Assembly (NCBI GenBank): GCA_965261645.1
Contig: CBDHDJ010000004.1
Location: forward strand, 1,798,001-1,862,000
Source of the DNA: CBDHDJ01 sp965261645
GTDB lineage: Bacteria > Pseudomonadota > Alphaproteobacteria > SHVV01
Direction of reading: 5' to 3'
DNA: 64,000 bases
Of the stretch, positions 1 to 7,901 are shown in pieces; position 1 is the stretch's first letter; each line of letters opens with the position of its first letter. The notes under the pieces are model-generated. The model was not told the DNA's origin and made no database searches. It saw nothing but the letters and a program-made list of their open reading frames with translations. Position numbers and translations under genes: made by a program.

Positions 1-1
1 G

Positions 2-1177
2 ACCGAGGCCAAGAACGCGGCGCTCCGGGCGGCGGCGGCGGCGCTGCGCGCCAACTCAGTGGCGCTCCTCGCGGCCAACGGGCGCGATCTCGCTTCGGCC
101 GAGGGCCTCACGAGCGCGCTGCGTGACCGCTTGATGCTCAACGACGATCGCATCGCCGCGATGGCGCGGGGCCTCGAGGACATCGCCGAGCTTGCCGACC
201 CCGTGGGCGATGTTCTGGCCGAATGGTCCCGGCCCAACGGCCTCACCATCAGCCGCGTGCGAGTTCCCCTCGGGGTCGTCGGCATCATTTACGAATCGCG
301 TCCCAATGTGACCGCGGACGCCGGCGGCCTGTGCCTGAAATCAGCCAATGCGGCGATCCTGCGCGGCGGCTCGGAGAGCTTTCACTCCTCCCAGGCGATC
401 CACACCTGCTTGCAGCACGGCCTGAAGATGACGGGGCTACCCGAGGCGGCGGTCCAACTCGTGCCGACCCGGGATCGGGCGGCGGTGGGGGAAATGCTGC
501 GCCTGACCGATGACATCGACATCATCGTGCCCCGCGGCGGCCAATCATTGATCGAGCGCGTGCGAGCCGAAAGCCGCATCCCGGTGATCGCCCACCTCAC
601 CGGCAATTGCCACACCTATGTCGATGGCGCGGCCGATCTCGAGATGGCGCGCAAGATCGTGCTCAATGCCAAGATGCGCCGCACCGGCGTCTGTGGCGCC
701 ACCGAAACCCTGCTCGTCGACCGCGCGATTGCCGAGCGGTGCGTGCCGCCCCTGGTCGACGATCTCATCGAGGCGGGTTGCGAGGTGCGCGGCGATGAGG
801 CGGTGCAGGCCCTCGATGCCCGCGTCCGTCCCGCCAGCGAGGAGGACTGGGATACCGAGTACCTCGATGCCATTCTCGCCGTCAAAGTGGTGGACGGCGC
901 CGAGGGCGCCATCGCGCATATCGCGCGCCACGGCTCGAGCCACACCGAATGCATCATCACCGCTGACGAAGCCGCGGCCGATCTCTTTCTCAACCGGGTC
1001 GACAGCGCCATCGTGCTGCACAACGCCTCGACCCAGTTCGCCGACGGTGGCGAGTTCGGCATGGGTGCCGAGATCGGCATCTCCACCGGCAAGCTCCACG
1101 CCCGCGGTCCGGTGGGCGTCGAGCAGCTCACCAGCTTCAAATACGTCGTCCGCGGCACGGGTCAGGTGCGACCCTGA
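2..1177 (+). CDS. proA: gamma-glutamyl phosphate reductase, 5' end outside window
   Basis: Reduces gamma-glutamyl phosphate to glutamate semialdehyde with NADPH, the second step of proline synthesis in the cytoplasm. The frame is open to the left edge, and the residues before the internal GTG at 59 (KNAALRAAAAALRAN) match the ProA N-terminal helix, so the true start lies upstream of the window. The catalytic cysteine sits in RRTGVCGATE, and the C-terminal part contains the family motif FGMGAEIGIST. The stop overlaps the proposed start of nadD, which suggests one transcript. The assignment is secure; only the start is missing. Confidence 0.96.
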   Translation, partial: TEAKNAALRAAAAALRANSVALLAANGRDLASAEGLTSALRDRLMLNDDRIAAMARGLEDIAELADPVGDVLAEWSRPNGLTISRVRVPLGVVGIIYESRPNVTADAGGLCLKSANAAILRGGSESFHSSQAIHTCLQHGLKMTGLPEAAVQLVPTRDRAAVGEMLRLTDDIDIIVPRGGQSLIERVRAESRIPVIAHLTGNCHTYVDGAADLEMARKIVLNAKMRRTGVCGATETLLVDRAIAERCVPPLVDDLIEAGCEVRGDEAVQALDARVRPASEEDWDTEYLDAILAVKVVDGAEGAIAHIARHGSSHTECIITADEAAADLFLNRVDSAIVLHNASTQFADGGEFGMGAEIGISTGKLHARGPVGVEQLTSFKYVVRGTGQVRP

Positions 1178-1815
1178 GCAAAGCGGAACCGGCTCGGAAC
1201 ACGCCCGGGCGCCGGCGCAAGGAGCGGACCGGGCGCCGCATCGGCCTTCTCGGCGGATCATTCAACCCGGCGCACAAGGGCCATGTGCGCATCAGCGAGC
1301 TCGCGCTCGAGCTGCTCAAACTCGACCAGGTGTGGTGGCTGGTCTCACCGCAGAACCCGTTGAAGGCGGAGACTGACATGGCGCCCTACGCCCGGCGGCT
1401 TCGCGCGGCACGCGCCCTCGCGCACCATCCGCAGATCCGCGTGAGCGAATACGAACGGCGCCTTGGCACCCGCTACACCGCCGACACCCTGGCCGCGCTC
1501 GCCCAGCGCCGGCCCAACACGCGCTTCGTCTGGATCATGGGCGCCGACAATCTCGAGGAGATCGTGCGCTGGCGCCACTGGACGCGCATCTTCAAGACCG
1601 TGCCCGTTGCAGTCTTCGACCGGCCCTCCTATTCTTTGCGGGCGCTCCGTGGCAAGGCGACACAGCGCTTTGGCGATGCGCGCATTGAGGCTCCGCGGGC
1701 GGCGGAGCTCGCCGATCATGCACCGCCGGCCTGGGTGTTTCTCGATGTCGCGCATGAACCGACCTCGGCCACCTCCCTGCGCGAAGCGGAGCGCGCCGGT
1801 CTGATTAACAGGTAG
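1174..1815 (+). CDS. nadD: nicotinate-nucleotide adenylyltransferase, probable CTG start
   Basis: Adenylates nicotinate mononucleotide in NAD synthesis. The nucleotidyltransferase motif GGSFNPAHKGH lies just upstream of the first in-frame ATG (1285), so that ATG cannot be the start. No ATG, GTG or TTG exists in this frame between the motif and the preceding proA sequence. The best candidate is CTG at 1174, which overlaps the proA stop as CTGA and gives 213 residues, the usual NadD length. The C-terminal SATSLRE replaces the usual ISSTxxR loop. Function is clear; the start is inferred. Confidence 0.9.
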   Translation: MSKAEPARNTPGRRRKERTGRRIGLLGGSFNPAHKGHVRISELALELLKLDQVWWLVSPQNPLKAETDMAPYARRLRAARALAHHPQIRVSEYERRLGTRYTADTLAALAQRRPNTRFVWIMGADNLEEIVRWRHWTRIFKTVPVAVFDRPSYSLRALRGKATQRFGDARIEAPRAAELADHAPPAWVFLDVAHEPTSATSLREAERAGLINR

Positions 1816-1828
1816 GGAGAACGAAACC

Positions 1829-2203
1829 ATCACCGCTCGGCACCATGGCCCCCCATCGGTCGAGAGACTGCGCGCCGTCATCGAGGATTCGCTCGCCGAG
1901 GACAAGGCGCAGGACACCGTCGCGATCGAACTGGCCGGCAAGTCCACCATCGCGGATGTCATGGTCATCACGAGCGGCCGCTCGCAGCGTCACGTCGGCG
2001 CGATTACCGAACATCTCCAGAAACGGCTCAAGGGGGCGGGCCTCGGCCCGGTCCGCATCGAGGGTTTGCCGCAGCGCAACTGGGTGTTGATCGATGCCGG
2101 CGACGTCATCGTCCACATCTTCCGCCCCGAAATCCGGACCTTCTACAATCTAGAGAAAATGTGGTCGGTGAGCCCGCCGACCGACGATCGCGCGGTGGGC
2201 TGA
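1829..2203 (+). CDS. rsfS: ribosome silencing factor RsfS, probable ATC start
   Basis: Binds uL14 on the 50S subunit and blocks subunit joining when nutrients are low. The family core DKAQDTVAIELAGKSTIADV is encoded upstream of the first in-frame ATG at 1961, so that start would remove a third of the protein. The frame contains no ATG, GTG or TTG further up. An AGGGAGA Shine-Dalgarno sequence at 1814-1820 precedes an ATC at 1829 by 8 bases, giving a 124-residue protein of normal length. It follows nadD by 13 bp, as in many alphaproteobacteria. A CTG at 1868 is the alternative, with a poorer ribosome site. Confidence 0.88.
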   Translation: MTARHHGPPSVERLRAVIEDSLAEDKAQDTVAIELAGKSTIADVMVITSGRSQRHVGAITEHLQKRLKGAGLGPVRIEGLPQRNWVLIDAGDVIVHIFRPEIRTFYNLEKMWSVSPPTDDRAVG

Positions 2204-2221
2204 ACCGGCCACCGCCTCACC

Positions 2222-2680
2222 GTGCGCATCATCATCGCCGCCATGGGCCGCCAGCGCGCCGGTCCCGAGAAGACCCTGTTCGAAAGCTACACGAAACGAT
2301 TGCCGTGGCCGACCCGCCTCGTCGAGGTCACGGAGCCTCGCGGCGGCACGCCCGGCGAGCGCAAATGCCGCGAGGCCGAGCGCCTGCTGAAGGCGATACC
2401 CGATCGTGCCACCGTCGTCGCGCTCGACGAGGGAGGCAGGGCGCTCACGAGCCGAGCGTTCGCCCGGCACATCGCGCGGTGGCGTGACGACGGCATTCAG
2501 GACCTCGCCTTCGTGATCGGCGGCGCCGACGGGCTCGACAGGACGGTGATCGAGCGCGCGGGCACCATTTTGTCCTTCGGGCCGATGACCTGGCCCCACC
2601 TTTTGGCGCGGGTCCTGCTCGCCGAGCAGCTCTACCGCGCCCACGCCATCCTCACCGGCCACCCCTACCACCGGAATTGA
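2222..2680 (+). CDS. rlmH: 23S rRNA (pseudouridine1915-N3)-methyltransferase RlmH
   Basis: SPOUT-class methyltransferase that methylates pseudouridine 1915 in helix 69 of 23S rRNA in assembled 70S ribosomes. The 152-residue length is typical. The SAM-binding knot is visible in LAFVIGGADGLD and the C-terminal HLLARVLLAEQLYRA. It starts with GTG, 18 bp after rsfS, and is the last gene of the conserved block before the accessory island. In related genomes gpmI or envC usually follows directly. Confidence 0.95.
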   Translation: MRIIIAAMGRQRAGPEKTLFESYTKRLPWPTRLVEVTEPRGGTPGERKCREAERLLKAIPDRATVVALDEGGRALTSRAFARHIARWRDDGIQDLAFVIGGADGLDRTVIERAGTILSFGPMTWPHLLARVLLAEQLYRAHAILTGHPYHRN

Positions 2681-2739
2681 ACGGCCGCCGCTCCCGCAGG
2701 TTCCTGAACCGGGCCTGCGCAGGTGTAATTCGCACGCGG

Positions 2740-2776
2740 ACAATACAGAACGCAATGTATTGATCCGTTACAATAC
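2740..2776 (+). promoter_or_regulatory. possible operator: repeated ACAATAC boxes upstream of the lysozyme gene
   Basis: ACAATAC occurs at 2740-2746 and 2770-2776, 30 bp apart, with the near-palindrome CAATGTATTG between them at 2753-2762. The second box also forms ACAA-N6-TTGT. The stretch is much more AT-rich than its surroundings and ends about 50 bp before the lysozyme start. It could be a repressor site or promoter; no regulator gene is recognisable nearby. Confidence 0.3.
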
Positions 2777-2824
2777 GTTTTGTAGTGCCTCTCAATGCAT
2801 TCTGCGCTTCAGCGGATGTGACTT

Positions 2825-3679
2825 ATGGAGGCGGACGTGGAAAAGCTCAGCGCCATCAAGCTCAAGGCCCTGGCGAAGCGTTATCCCCCGGAGGACGCGC
2901 TGGTTGCCCACCTGATCAAGACGGGACTCGTGGGCTTGACCAACGATCCGCGGCGGCCCGGCGCGGTGATGGTCGAGTATGGTACGGGCTGCCGCATCCA
3001 GGATGCCCAAGGCAAGGACATTCGCGGAGAAATAAGGGTTCGATTCAGCGTCGCAGCGGCCCATATAGGGATGCTTTTTCACAGGCTTGCCCGCGACCAC
3101 GAGGGCCGCATCCGCTGGATGTATCTCGATCATAAGGGCAACGTGACGGTCGGCCTTGGCCACCTTCTGCCCCATGTCGAGGCGGCGGTGGCGCTCCCCT
3201 TCTTCGAGCGGGGCACCCTCACGCCCGCCAGCAAGGCGCACATCGCCAACGCCTACCGCACGGTCAAGTCAAGTCAGGACCTCAGGGGAAACCGCGCCGA
3301 GGCCTTCAAGAACCTCACCCACATCGACCTGCCGGAAAGCGATATCGATGCGCTCTTCCGATCGGACGGCGCCGAGTTCATCGGGCAGCTTCGCCGCCGA
3401 TTTTCCTCCTTCGACAGCTTCCCCGAGCCCGCTCAACTCGCCCTGTTGGACAGGATCTTCAACCTAGGAAACACGGGGTTTCCGGGATTTGTGAAACTCA
3501 TCGCCGCCGTTAAATTCCGGAACTGGGCCCTCGCCGCAGCGGAATCTGGGATAGAGGTAACTGCTGCAGGCGTCGCCAAACGAAACGAGAAAATCCGCAA
3601 GATGTTCTTACAAGCCGCCGCGATGGAGCCCTTCTTTCTCGACCCAGCCGTAAGACCGATCAAACTGCCGAGGCCATAG
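2825..3679 (+). CDS. GH24/T4-lysozyme-like muramidase, possible secreted effector
   Basis: 284-residue protein. Residues 90-114 align with the T4 lysozyme active-site segment. The three catalytic positions are present: Glu93 (RDHEGR), Asp102 (YLDHKG) and Thr108 (NVTVGLGHLL), matching Glu11, Asp20 and Thr26. The C-terminal lobe (about 203-260) carries the family helix LALLDRIFNLGNTGFPGF and a basic KRNEKIRKMF segment. It should cleave the glycan strands of peptidoglycan. Residues 1-80 match nothing I recognise and there is no signal peptide, so export would need another route, or the protein is phage-derived. Its stop codon lies 1 bp before an IS630 element. A convergent exported-protein gene lies beyond that element, and a diverged copy of its last 37 codons is found at 5696-5806. 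Confidence 0.75.
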   Translation: MEADVEKLSAIKLKALAKRYPPEDALVAHLIKTGLVGLTNDPRRPGAVMVEYGTGCRIQDAQGKDIRGEIRVRFSVAAAHIGMLFHRLARDHEGRIRWMYLDHKGNVTVGLGHLLPHVEAAVALPFFERGTLTPASKAHIANAYRTVKSSQDLRGNRAEAFKNLTHIDLPESDIDALFRSDGAEFIGQLRRRFSSFDSFPEPAQLALLDRIFNLGNTGFPGFVKLIAAVKFRNWALAAAESGIEVTAAGVAKRNEKIRKMFLQAAAMEPFFLDPAVRPIKLPRP

Positions 3680-3774
3680 CTAGAGCATTTTCTGAGCTGA
3701 CGGATTCTTTTTGGGATTCCCATGGGATCGAATTTCTGATTCAAGATGTGGGCTGGTGGAGGAGGCCAGCCTGC

Positions 3775-4155
3775 ATGACGAAACCTCTTTCCAATGATCT
3801 TCGAGAACGGCTTGTATCGGCGGTTGACAGCGGCCTGTCGCGGCGCTCGGCGGCGCGCCGCTTCGGGGTTGCGGCCTCGACGGCGATCAAATGGGTGAAT
3901 CGGTGGCGGCGGACGGGCGATGTCGGGCCTAGGCCGCAAGGCGGTGACCACCGCTCGCACCGGATCGAGGCCCATGCCGAGGAAATCCTGGCGCTGGTTG
4001 ACGAGACGCCGGACATCACCTTGGGCGAGATCGCGGCACACCTGGACGCGGGGCATGGCTTGACGGTGGCCCAAAGCACGGTCTGGCGGCTGCTCGACCG
4101 GCACGGCATGACGTTCAAAAAACACCGTACACGCCTGCGAGCAACAGCGAGCTGA
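3775..4155 (+). CDS. IS630 transposase, N-terminal frame (orfA)
   Basis: Helix-turn-helix DNA-binding half of an IS630 transposase: SRRSAARRFGVAASTAIKWV is the first helix-turn-helix, followed by a second winged domain ending in RHGMTFKK. The frame ends shortly after an A6 run at 4117-4122. A ribosomal +1 shift or loss of one A by transcript slippage there joins it to the catalytic frame, the expression route used by many IS630 members. ATG at 3775 is chosen because MTKPLSNDLRERL is the usual family start. Confidence 0.85.
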   Translation: MTKPLSNDLRERLVSAVDSGLSRRSAARRFGVAASTAIKWVNRWRRTGDVGPRPQGGDHRSHRIEAHAEEILALVDETPDITLGEIAAHLDAGHGLTVAQSTVWRLLDRHGMTFKKHRTRLRATAS

Positions 4156-4216
4156 CGTCCTGCGCCGCCGGCAGGCCTGGTTCGACGCCCAACCCGATCT
4201 GAAGCCCGAGCGGCTG

Positions 4217-4723
4217 GTGTTCATTGACGAGACCGGCGCTTCGACCAAGATGGCCCGGCGTTACGGCCGGGCGCCACGGGGCGAGCGTTGCCAAGCACCG
4301 GTGCCTCATGGACACTGGAAGACGACGACCTTCGTTGGCGCGCTCCGCCTTGAAGGCATGACCGCGCCCATGGTGCTCGACGGTGCCATGCATGGTGCCG
4401 CCTTCCTCGCTTATGTGGAGCAGGTCTTGGTCCCGACGCTCAAACCCGGCGATATCGTGGTGATGGATAACTTACCCGCCCACAAACCCATCGCCGTGCG
4501 CACGGCCATCGAAGTCGCCGCGGCAGAGTTGCGCTTCCTGCCGCCCTACAGCCCTGACTTTAACCCCATTGAAATGGCCTTCTCCAAGCTCAAGGCTTTC
4601 CTCAAAAAGACCGCCGCCCGAACCGTCGATGACCTCTGGGACGCCATCGCCCAAGGCATCGACACCTTCACACCAACGGAATGCGAAAACTACTTCGCTG
4701 CTGCCGGCTATGACCGCAAATGA
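4217..4723 (+). CDS. IS630 transposase, DDE catalytic frame (orfB)
   Basis: Catalytic half of the transposase. The DDE residues are visible in VFIDETGAS, VVMDNLPAHK and NPIEMAFSKLK. The open frame extends back to the A6 run at about 4123, encoding the linker CEQQRADVLRRRQAWF that continues orfA. The functional product is therefore probably the frameshifted fusion rather than a protein starting at ATG 4217. Confidence 0.85.
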   Translation: MFIDETGASTKMARRYGRAPRGERCQAPVPHGHWKTTTFVGALRLEGMTAPMVLDGAMHGAAFLAYVEQVLVPTLKPGDIVVMDNLPAHKPIAVRTAIEVAAAELRFLPPYSPDFNPIEMAFSKLKAFLKKTAARTVDDLWDAIAQGIDTFTPTECENYFAAAGYDRK

Positions 4724-4749
4724 TAGGAAAACGCTCTAGGTCTGACGGT

Positions 4750-5679
4750 TCAATCGCACCTGTAGTCTGGGCAAATGTGGCGCTCGGGTTCGACTACCCG
4801 AAGAACCTCGTCAGCCGCGTCACGGGTTAACAGTATGAAGTCTCCGCCGAACAGCCGGCCCTCCCCCGATTCTCCACTTGTCCACATCAACAGATCTTCC
4901 AGCCCATCGCCGGTAAAGTCGGCGCGGGCCAGGATTTCGAGGTCCACCAAGGGTCGGATTTCGAAATCTATAACTAAACTGAACGTTTCCACCACCATTC
5001 GGTGGTCGCTCTGCTCGTCAAACCCGACAAAATAACCCTTGCCGTCCTCCTGCTCGTCCTCGATCACAGTACCTTGCTTGCGTAGCCGCTCTGTCCGCCA
5101 GCCAGTCCAAACACCCTGCTTCCGTAGTAGTTCTTCCCGCCAGCCAGTCCAATAGTCGCGCCACGAAACACCCTCTTTTTCCGCCTTGTACTGCCTGCAC
5201 AACTCCTCGCATGCGACGGCTGGTTCAACCATCGCCGGCAGAACATCAATGGCGGCCTTGTTCAGGACAAAGTCATTGACGAAGCTCTGCTGAGCCGGGA
5301 CTGCCCTATTCAGTCGTCCCAACACCCGACACCGACGCTCATCATAATACGCCGGAGAGTAGGATCCGGCTTTGTACGTGAAACGCTTCCCTTCCAACCA
5401 ACTAATGTCGGCGCAGGTGCGCACGCGCATTTCTCGCTGTCCGCCATTGTCTGTGACCAACACGGTGAAGCTGCGGTTGTCCGGCAGCGATGGCCACAAC
5501 GACTGGTGCAAGCGCGCCTCCAGCTGATCGAGGCTGTCGAGCTCGAGCGAGGGCGACCACCAGATGGGATAGGTCCCGGACTCGCCCTCAGCCGCGGCAG
5601 CGGGTAGACCCAGCGCGACGCCCACGAGAACAAGGATCACCAATCTCATCGTTCGGATCATAGCCCCAAATCTTGTCAT
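4750..5679 (-). CDS. exported protein A, paralog family with a single DxTGDGxxD motif
   Basis: 309-residue protein with a clear type I signal peptide (RLVILVLVG core, cleavage near AAAA-EG at residue 30), so periplasmic or secreted. Landmarks shared with the two broken paralogs in this window are YPIWWSPSLELDSLDQ (38-53), SFVNDFVLNKAAIDVLP (132-148) and RADFTGDGLEDLL (252-264). The last resembles a calcium-binding FG-GAP/VCBS or dockerin loop. Six cysteines (89, 117, 157, 161, 303, 308) suggest disulfides. Residues 178-203 contain a doubled WTGWRxExLRKQG unit. I recognise no named family. It is convergent with the lysozyme gene, and an antagonist or immunity role is possible but inferred. ATG 5661 is an alternative start. 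Confidence 0.7.
   Translation of the reverse strand: MTRFGAMIRTMRLVILVLVGVALGLPAAAAEGESGTYPIWWSPSLELDSLDQLEARLHQSLWPSLPDNRSFTVLVTDNGGQREMRVRTCADISWLEGKRFTYKAGSYSPAYYDERRCRVLGRLNRAVPAQQSFVNDFVLNKAAIDVLPAMVEPAVACEELCRQYKAEKEGVSWRDYWTGWREELLRKQGVWTGWRTERLRKQGTVIEDEQEDGKGYFVGFDEQSDHRMVVETFSLVIDFEIRPLVDLEILARADFTGDGLEDLLMWTSGESGEGRLFGGDFILLTRDAADEVLRVVEPERHICPDYRCD
5072..5149 (-). repeat. 39-bp tandem duplication inside gene A
   Basis: Two adjacent 39-bp units, diverged from each other, encode the WTGWRxExLRKQG segment twice. Paralog C has a single unit at the equivalent place, so the extra unit arose in the A lineage and keeps the frame. Confidence 0.7.
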
Positions 5680-5690
5680 GAATGGGACGG
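5521..5690 (-). repeat. duplicated 5' segment of gene A (matches 11306-11475)
   Basis: About 170 bp covering the signal peptide, the first 50 codons and the 11 bases upstream of gene A is nearly identical to the same part of gene C. Homology stops at 5690 (11475 in C). At that point A joins directly to the orphan lysozyme 3' end, while C continues toward gpmI. This marks a recombination or deletion junction. Confidence 0.85.
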
Positions 5691-5695
5691 CTCCC

Positions 5696-5806
5696 GGCGT
5701 CGCCAAACGAAACGAGAAAATCCGCAAGATGTTCTTGCAAGCCGCCGCGATCGAACCCTTCTTTCTCGACCCCGCTATAAGACCGATCAAACTTCCCAAG
5801 CCGTGA
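5696..5806 (+). pseudogene. orphan 3' end of a second lysozyme gene
   Basis: 111 bp aligned without gaps to 3569-3679, the last 37 codons of the lysozyme gene including the stop. Substitutions are mostly silent or conservative (Met to Ile, Val to Ile, Arg to Lys), so this was a diverged functional paralog rather than a fresh copy. It begins abruptly 5 bp after the upstream segment of gene A and has no start. It is convergent with paralog B, mirroring the intact lysozyme/A pair. Confidence 0.85.
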
Positions 5807-6457
5807 AGGGAGATGGACACCACCGAGAGTGGAAATTAGGGGCCCGGTGACCCGTATGGCCGCTCATCGGGGAGCACTAAATCGAAGCCAAATTTCGCAC
5901 ACCCTGTGTGTTCCGGTGGGATAGCTCCATACTCCCACGCGACTCGTAGAACGGCTTCCGGGCGCTTGCGCGTCACGAGATATAGCCGCATGCGAGCCTG
6001 CATCCGGGGTCTCCATGTGTCCGCTCGCTGAGCAAATCATCGAGCCCGTCGCCGTCAAAATCGCCGCGCCCGTAAATCTGGATGGTGGTCGTCCAGATTT
6101 CTTCGGTTGTCCATTCGGAATCCGGATCAGCTGGGAGCTCGGTACCCCATTTCCTGCTGAATCCGCCCGCCACATCGAGGCGGTTTCCATCGATCACACG
6201 CAACTCCCTAATTTGGTCTCCGACGCCAGCGTGGTACAGAAAAATCCCCCAGGGCAAGGCGTCACGATTTGCAGCCAGGTAATCCTCAGCGTCGTAGCAA
6301 CCACTCGCCGCTCGACCCACCATGACGGGCAGGATGTTGATCGCTTTTGCATCGAGAACAAAGTCCCGTAGGTAGCTCGTCCGGGCGGGCGTTGCCTTGG
6401 CCAGCGCATCGAGCGCGTAACACCGAACGCCCATGGTTTTATGCGTTTCGTTCCTAA

Positions 6458-7901
6458 CAGCCCGTTGATTAAGTGGCTTTCTCCGGCTCTCACTCCCAGA
6501 TGAGGAATGCGGCGGCGAAAGCCGTCTGGCCGCTTTGCGAGCCCCCCCGTGCCACCAGCATGGCCCCGGTGGGCGTGAGCAGAACGAAAATACCGCCATA
6601 TCCGCCCGCCACGGCCTCCCGCGGGGTGCCGGCGCCGATGAGCTGGCGCATCAGTAACGATAGATTGTGGCCGGCGACGTGGAGCAGGTATCGCTTGTGC
6701 ACATTCTCTCGCCCGCGCAGCCAGGTTCGTCGCATGCCGCCACGATCGAGGTTGTGGGCAAAGCAGCGCTCGACGATCTCGGCGCGCAGCTTGAAGGCCT
6801 CGCGGGCGACCCCGGACTTGAGCCGCGCACGGTTATTGGTGACCGCGCGCCGCGCCGCCTCATCACCGTGCCAGCGCGAAAAGCCGGTCTGCTTGGGCGC
6901 CGCGATCCGGGTCTTCCAGGGACTGTCGTTCAGAGCCCTCAAGACCGCCCGTGAGTGATAACCTTTGTCGGCGACGCATTCGGCCGGGTCCTCCGATGTC
7001 GGTGCCGCATCCACCGCCTCGAGGTTTGCCTCGGCCTTCGCCAGGGTCTTGGAAAGCGTCGTGGTGTCGCCCTCATCGGCCGGGTGCAGCTCGGCCGCCA
7101 CCACCGCGCCGGTGTCCAGATCCACCGCGTGCTCGGGCTTGTAGGCCAGATGCGTCGTGCCGTCCTTCATCTTGGCGATCTTGGACTCGGGGTCGCTCTT
7201 CGAAACCCAATCCGTGTTGGAAAGCTTCTTGCCCTTGCGCTTCCGGTCCAGACGCGCCAGGTCCTCGGCCGTGGGTGTCTCGACCCCGCTTTCCCGGGCC
7301 AGGCGCTCCAGCATCTCCCGGTAGCCTTCGCCGTTGTCGCGCCGCACGATGTTCCGCAGCGCCGCGTTGGCCTCCATGGTCGAGGCATCGACGCCGATGC
7401 GCTCGCCCTTGATCAGCCCCGCCTCGGCGATCAGCACCAGAACCCAGTCGAAGACCGCCGCGTGGACTTCATGGGGCAGGCGCGTGCGGCTCCGTGACAG
7501 CCAGGAATGGTCCGGTACCCGATCACGGCTCCCCAGTCGCAGGAACGCCCGCAGCGAAAGCGAGTCCGAGCAGCGCCACTCCAGACCGCGCTCGCTGTCG
7601 ATGCCCTCAAAGTAGCCCACCAGGTGCATCCGGAAATAGCGCCCGGGCGGCACCGAGGGCGCGCCCATCCGGGCCGCGTAATAAGGCCGGCAGCTCGCCT
7701 CGGCAAAGGCGTCGAAGCCGCCCTCGATCAGCACCGACTGCAAGCGGTCATAAAACACATGACCCGGGGAGCGCGGCATCTCCGACCAGCTCACCATCAG
7801 GTCCCCCTGACCATCCTTCTGCCGTCCCATCGCCATCGGCAAATCCCCCTGCAAATCAGGGAACCAGAGAATCAGACGGCGCCGACTTAATCAACGGGCT
7901 G
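6458..7901 (-). mobile_element. IS1182-family insertion sequence
   Basis: A 1444-bp element with 17-bp perfect terminal inverted repeats (CAGCCCGTTGATTAAGT at 6458 and its complement ending at 7901). It is flanked by CTAA on both sides (6454-6457 and 7902-7905), matching the 4-bp duplications of this family. It interrupts gene B. Confidence 0.92.
6490..7836 (-). CDS. IS1182-family transposase
   Basis: 448-residue DDE transposase. The N-terminal domain has the family segment SPGHVFYDRLQ and a helical stretch RCSDSLSLRAFLRLG. The catalytic core has GVDASTMEANAAL, CVADKGYHSR and a C-terminal VERCFAHNLDRGGMRRTWLRG containing the glutamate. ATG at 7836 is preceded by AGGGGGA at 7 bases spacing; a TTG at 7854 is possible. 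It appears complete and may be active. Confidence 0.9.
   Translation of the reverse strand: MAMGRQKDGQGDLMVSWSEMPRSPGHVFYDRLQSVLIEGGFDAFAEASCRPYYAARMGAPSVPPGRYFRMHLVGYFEGIDSERGLEWRCSDSLSLRAFLRLGSRDRVPDHSWLSRSRTRLPHEVHAAVFDWVLVLIAEAGLIKGERIGVDASTMEANAALRNIVRRDNGEGYREMLERLARESGVETPTAEDLARLDRKRKGKKLSNTDWVSKSDPESKIAKMKDGTTHLAYKPEHAVDLDTGAVVAAELHPADEGDTTTLSKTLAKAEANLEAVDAAPTSEDPAECVADKGYHSRAVLRALNDSPWKTRIAAPKQTGFSRWHGDEAARRAVTNNRARLKSGVAREAFKLRAEIVERCFAHNLDRGGMRRTWLRGRENVHKRYLLHVAGHNLSLLMRQLIGAGTPREAVAGGYGGIFVLLTPTGAMLVARGGSQSGQTAFAAAFLIWE

Larger units (their letters stand above)
3681..4738 (+). mobile_element. IS630-family insertion sequence (copy type 1)
   Basis: Inverted ends TAGAGCATTTTC (from 3681) and its complement with one change (to 4738) flank two overlapping transposase frames. 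The terminal TA on each side is the usual IS630 target duplication. The element sits 1 bp beyond the lysozyme stop codon, between it and the convergent gene at 4750. Confidence 0.88.

Noticed and set aside
5680..5823. N-terminal extension of gene A through the lysozyme fragment
   Set aside because: The extension is the antisense of the duplicated lysozyme 3' end. The signal peptide begins after 5679, and gene C shows the same start context.
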